DNA of 6,572 nt from Acidimicrobiaceae bacterium. GTDB taxonomy: Bacteria; Actinomycetota; Acidimicrobiia; Acidimicrobiales; Palsa-688. Below, in pieces: positions 1 through 6,572 of the stretch. The notes below the pieces were generated by a model. The model saw only the letters and a list, made by a program, of their open reading frames with translations, ran no database searches and was not told the origin of the DNA. The stretch is from positions 1 to 6,572 of the forward strand of contig PMHU01000123.1 in assembly GCA_003156795.1 (NCBI GenBank), written 5' to 3'. Each line of letters starts with the position of its first letter. The stretch's first letter is position 1. The translations under genes and the position numbers were made by a program.

Positions 1-1440
1 CGACCACCGGCCACGGAACCAAGTTCCCCAGCCGATGGTGAAGCTGAGGAAGGACGGCTGCCAGTGTCGTCGAACGCACGGGTCCCCGGCCCTAATCGGC
101 GTGGCGACAGGAGCGGCGTCGATTCGTCTGGGTGGCTGGAGGGGCGGGACGAGGTCGGGTCGGGCCTCGTGGGCGATCTGTTGTACCCGCATCAGGTGAT
201 GGGTCCCGAGGGATAGCTCCTGATCCTTGTGGAGGCCAAGAGAGCGGTAGAGGCGGCGGGCCTTCTCGTCTTCGAGGTCGCGCAGGCGTTGCCAGTCGCG
301 GGAGGTTCGAAGAGCGTCTAGGGGGAGGTGGTCTTGACGCCAGGTCAGGACTTTCCAAGCTCGTGAATCGAGTTCCGGCTCGGCCATGATGGGTCGGTCC
401 ATGTAACCGGCCGGGACCGGGGGTGGTATGGGGATAACTGGCAAGTCGGTCGCGATGCGGAGTTCTGAGAGTGCTACTCGTCGGACGGTGGCTGGATCGA
501 TCCCTGATCGACCGAGAAGGTTCATCGTTTCAGGGTCGCCCTGGTCGGTCAGTGCCACCAGTAGATGTGCTGGCGAGCGCTCCTCGCCCCGACTGGCCGC
601 GAAATCAGCGGTGGCTTCTTGGGTCTGCATACAGAGATAGCCGGCCCCGCCGCCCCTGGCTTCATGTACGCCTGGCGGCCGTGGCAGGAGCGGACCACCG
701 CCGGCTGGCGCGAGAGACTCTCCGATTGGTCCGTCCATCTCCGACAGAGCAGCAAGCATGTGGATGGGGCGACACTTCACGTCATGCTCGGTGGCGATAC
801 AAAAGGCCCGGCCGACCACTTGCCGGAACTTGTCGTCGATGACCTGGAACTCTGTCGGGTCTATCCGGAAGACTGATTCATCGAGAGGCGGGTCGACAAC
901 GACGTCGACGAGTTCATCCACCACCAGATGGCTGTCTATGAGCCCGGTCATGCGATGCAAGAAGCCGTATTCCGCGTCGATAACCACATCCACCTCGATC
1001 GGTGGTCGCAGGCCGGGTGGTCGCAGGCGAGTAACCGTCGGGGTGTCGGGGCTGCCCATCCGACCGGGCACCGGGGTTGCTGCGACGCGGGCGTGCATCA
1101 CCAGCACGTTTCGGTCGTTGTGGACATCAGGCAGGGGTGTGCCCCAGTCATATCCGGCCAGCCAGGACGGATCGAGAAGGTTCCTGGCCGGAAAAGAATC
1201 GGGGTGGGGTCGGTGGCCGTGGAAGCCTCCCCAATACGTGGGTAGCCACATCGTGACGCCGTCAGAGACATGAACTGACGTCCGGTTCTTCTTCTTACGA
1301 TCCTTCCAGTCCCGCTCGAGACGCCACGAATCCCTTTGAGGCGCGACCCAGAGGCGGTCGGTGCCCAAACGCGCCGAAAACGGCGGCGTCCGCCCGAAAG
1401 CACCGCAAACGAGTTCCAACACGTCGCCCCGAGCCGTCAC
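1..1440 (-). CDS. LolA/MucB-like domain fused to double Clp N-terminal repeat, C-terminus cut by window edge
   Basis: The frame is open from the stop at 1474-1476 to the window edge. I start it at GTG 1440 (480 codons visible), because a promoter-like element ends 8 bp upstream; GTG 1422 is an alternative. Residues about 1-200 resemble actinobacterial LolA/MucB-RseB-like proteins: VSDGVTMW near 58-65, PARNLLDPSWLAGYDWG near 84-100, then VDVVIDAEYGFLHRM (150-164) and PPLDESVFRIDP (184-195), a typical ending of that domain. Residues about 204-326 read as two Clp N-domain repeats: FRQVVGRAFCIATEHD followed by PIHMLAALSEMDGPIGESL, then SPAHLLVALTD followed by MNLLGRSGIDPATVRRVAL, with a Gly/Pro-rich linker between. 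No Walker A/B motif is seen, so this is not a Clp ATPase as far as visible. Residues 345-480 contain a charged helical stretch (381-400) and a Trp/Arg-rich segment, TIGWGTWFRGRW; I cannot assign them. No signal peptide is apparent. In the family, Clp N-domains bind adaptors or substrates; the function of this fusion is unknown. Its GC3 is lower than in gltB. The frame is well supported; domain calls were made by eye. Confidence 0.72.
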   Translation of the reverse strand, partial: MTARGDVLELVCGAFGRTPPFSARLGTDRLWVAPQRDSWRLERDWKDRKKKNRTSVHVSDGVTMWLPTYWGGFHGHRPHPDSFPARNLLDPSWLAGYDWGTPLPDVHNDRNVLVMHARVAATPVPGRMGSPDTPTVTRLRPPGLRPPIEVDVVIDAEYGFLHRMTGLIDSHLVVDELVDVVVDPPLDESVFRIDPTEFQVIDDKFRQVVGRAFCIATEHDVKCRPIHMLAALSEMDGPIGESLAPAGGGPLLPRPPGVHEARGGGAGYLCMQTQEATADFAASRGEERSPAHLLVALTDQGDPETMNLLGRSGIDPATVRRVALSELRIATDLPVIPIPPPVPAGYMDRPIMAEPELDSRAWKVLTWRQDHLPLDALRTSRDWQRLRDLEDEKARRLYRSLGLHKDQELSLGTHHLMRVQQIAHEARPDLVPPLQPPRRIDAAPVATPIRAGDPCVRRHWQPSFLSFTIGWGTWFRGRWS

Positions 1441-1448
1441 ACCAACAA

Positions 1449-1477
1449 ACGATAGAACCCCACGACCACCCTTTCAC
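1449..1477 (-). promoter_or_regulatory. Candidate sigma70-type promoter for the Clp_N-domain gene, possibly leaderless
   Basis: On the minus strand GTGAAA (1477-1472, four of six matches to TTGACA) is followed after exactly 17 bp by TATCGT (1454-1449, fits TAnnnT). Eight bases separate this -10 box from the GTG at 1440, so transcription would begin at or within a base or two of the start codon. Leaderless mRNAs starting at ATG or GTG are common in actinobacteria, and no good Shine-Dalgarno sequence precedes 1440, which fits. This is a consensus match by eye without expression data. Confidence 0.42.
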
Positions 1478-1552
1478 CGCCGTTCCGACGCCGGATCGCC
1501 GAGTGGAGCGTGCGAACTCAGACGGCCTTCGTGGGTGCTAACCGCGCCAGAT

Positions 1553-1585
1553 CAGGTTGACCTGGGACGTAGCTTCAACCCCAGG
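1553..1585. repeat. Cluster of three interleaved inverted repeats
   Basis: Three exact inverted repeats share the same 33 bases: CAGGT/ACCTG (1553-1557 and 1560-1564, 2-bp centre), GGTTGA/TCAACC (1555-1560 and 1575-1580), and CCTGGG/CCCAGG (1561-1566 and 1580-1585). The arms overlap, so the corresponding hairpins are mutually exclusive. The cluster lies about 113 bp upstream of the GTG at 1440. It could be a protein-binding site or a small RNA fold; the arms are short and chance cannot be excluded. Confidence 0.35.
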
Positions 1586-1830
1586 GCGACGGGCTGGTCC
1601 GCGGGCTGTGGGTGATTCGAGGGGTAGACGTACCTGATCCCCCTCACACCATTCCAACGCCATAATCAGGGATCCCTACCGGAGCGAACATCTCTTATCT
1701 CTCTTCCTCAAGTCTCACTTCAGGGTTAGAGTATGCCTCTCCAGGTATTCCGAGGCAAAGAGCGGCCGGACACCAGATATGGGCCCTGAGCAGCCCAAGC
1801 GTTGTAGAAATGACATCGGCATCGGCGCTG

Positions 1831-1859
1831 GAGTGGGCGCTAGTGAGAGTGGGCGCTAG
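1831..1859. repeat. 13-bp direct repeat duplicating the 3' end of tRNA-Val
   Basis: GAGTGGGCGCTAG occurs at 1831-1843 and again at 1847-1859, separated by 3 bp. The second copy includes the 3' acceptor strand of the minus-strand tRNA (1851-1857), its discriminator (1850) and two bases of the T arm (1858-1859). The first copy lies just outside the gene. It may be a small tandem duplication or a trace of an integration event at the tRNA 3' end. The repeat itself is plain in the sequence; its origin is inference. Confidence 0.8.
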
Positions 1860-1923
1860 AGGACTCGAACCTCCGACCTCAGCCGTGTGAAGGCTGCGCT
1901 CTAACCAACTGAGCTAAGCGCCC
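1850..1923 (-). tRNA. tRNA-Val (anticodon CAC)
   Basis: Read on the minus strand, the gene folds as a full cloverleaf. The acceptor stem GGGCGCT/AGCGCCC has 7 perfect pairs. The D stem GCTC/GAGC encloses the loop AGTTGGTTA. The anticodon stem CAGCC/GGCTG encloses TTCACAC, giving anticodon CAC at 1889-1887. A 5-base variable loop follows, then T stem GGAGG/CCTCT with one G-U pair around TTCGAGT. The discriminator is A at 1850. The next bases are CTC, so CCA is not encoded and must be added after transcription, as is usual in many actinobacteria. It decodes the valine codon GUG, which is frequent in the neighbouring gltB. Upstream, TACGCT (1943-1938) lies where a -10 box would give a very short leader, but its -35 is poor. 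The gene is divergent from gltB. Confidence 0.96.
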
Positions 1924-1960
1924 GATAGGGATCTCGGAGCGTAGTGGCAGACCGGGGAGC

Positions 1961-1981
1961 CCGCCAGGATCGTAATGGCGG
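1961..1981. promoter_or_regulatory. Inverted repeat in the divergent tRNA-gltB intergenic region
   Basis: CCGCCA (1961-1966) and TGGCGG (1976-1981) are perfect inverted repeats with a 9-base spacer. They sit 38 bp upstream of the tRNA 5' end and about 100 bp upstream of the gltB start. The position would suit an operator for gltB, the tRNA or both, or a short RNA hairpin. No known regulator motif is recognised, and in such GC-rich DNA a 6-bp match may be chance. Confidence 0.3.
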
Positions 1982-2003
1982 TCCGGATTGAGCCGGTATC
2001 GCG

Positions 2004-2009
2004 TATGAT
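2004..2009 (+). promoter_or_regulatory. Candidate -10 box for gltB
   Basis: TATGAT matches five of six bases of TATAAT and lies in the only stretch of this spacer with such composition. Initiation would be near 2016, leaving a leader of about 67 bases. No convincing -35 hexamer lies at 16-18 bp (GTCCGG at 17 bp), so the site may be weak or activator-dependent. Confidence 0.35.
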
Positions 2010-2070
2010 TCACAACCGCAGCGAGGGCCAGCGTCGTCCCTTCCAGCGAGGACCTCAGAAATCGATCCCC

Positions 2071-2077
2071 GGAAGGA
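2071..2077 (+). promoter_or_regulatory. Ribosome binding site deciding the gltB start
   Basis: GGAAGGA lies 5 bases before the GTG at 2083, a strong Shine-Dalgarno match at normal spacing. An in-frame ATG at 2005 lacks such a site and overlaps the proposed -10 box, so the GTG is preferred. Confidence 0.75.
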
Positions 2078-2082
2078 CGCAA

Positions 2083-6572
<4,490 letters not shown>

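Larger units (their letters stand above)
1441..1849. other. Intergenic region without a convincing gene
   Basis: This stretch lies between the start of the minus-strand Clp_N-domain gene and the 3' end of tRNA-Val. Reading frames on both strands are short and broken. It contains the candidate promoter (1449-1477), interleaved inverted repeats (1553-1585), a pyrimidine-rich plus-strand run at about 1690-1719, and a direct repeat next to the tRNA (1831-1859). A 5-bp stem at 1780-1784/1793-1797 with an 8-base loop could be a weak hairpin after the tRNA, but no T-tract follows, so I do not call a terminator. Confidence 0.6.

Noticed and set aside
428..1273. Several plus-strand open frames opposite the Clp_N-domain gene
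   Set aside because: They overlap each other in different frames, show no family signature, and sit opposite a minus-strand frame with clear Clp_N repeats.
1545..1615. Faint resemblance to a small SRP (4.5S) RNA around the GGGACGTAGCT stretch
   Set aside because: The diagnostic GGAAGGAAGCAGCC-type apical motif is absent and no long stem closes the region.
1644..1691. Minus-strand mini-ORF of 15 codons starting at ATG 1691 after a purine-rich stretch
   Set aside because: It could be a leader peptide, but no downstream attenuator or terminator and no regulatory codon run is visible, and the Clp_N-domain gene seems to have its own promoter closer by.
1733..1789. Plus-strand ORF of 18 codons from ATG 1733
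   Set aside because: It has no ribosome binding site and no context, and its length is expected by chance.
1780..1797. Hairpin TGGGC/GCCCA as a terminator after tRNA-Val
   Set aside because: The stem has only 5 bp, the loop 8 bases, and no T-tract follows on the minus strand.

Overview
The window looks like a stretch of chromosome from a high-GC actinobacterium. The evidence is the high GC at third codon positions in the main gene, the glutamate synthase subtype (its N-terminus reads like the mycobacterial form), GTG starts, and a tRNA gene with no encoded CCA. A deep-branching class such as Acidimicrobiia is possible, but the sequence alone cannot fix this.

Layout. Positions 1-1440 on the minus strand hold an open reading frame of 480 codons from its proposed GTG start, cut off by the left window edge. 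I read it as a LolA/MucB-like domain followed by a double Clp N-terminal repeat and an unassigned tryptophan- and arginine-rich tail. A plausible promoter lies directly in front of it (1449-1477), placed so that the transcript could be leaderless. Positions 1441-1849 contain no convincing gene. They carry a cluster of interleaved inverted repeats (1553-1585) and a 13-bp direct repeat that copies the 3' end of the adjacent tRNA gene (1831-1859). A minus-strand tRNA-Val(CAC) occupies 1850-1923. Positions 1924-2082 form the divergent intergenic region between the tRNA and the next gene, with a small inverted repeat, a possible -10 box and a strong ribosome binding site. From 2083 to the right edge runs gltB, the large subunit of glutamate synthase. 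It is intact in frame for 1496 codons and lacks only its extreme C-terminus.

How the parts relate. gltB is a housekeeping nitrogen-assimilation gene: glutamine plus 2-oxoglutarate gives two glutamate. Its partner gltD would be expected just beyond the right edge, but it is not visible. The tRNA and the Clp_N-domain gene point the other way and are not functionally linked to gltB by anything in the sequence. The Clp_N-domain gene has clearly lower GC3 than gltB and sits on the 3' side of a tRNA whose end is partly duplicated. This leaves open that the left part of the window is accessory DNA, but no integrase, transposase or second attachment site is visible. I see no CRISPR array, insertion sequence or defence system. 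The least ordinary item is the Clp_N/LolA-like fusion protein.
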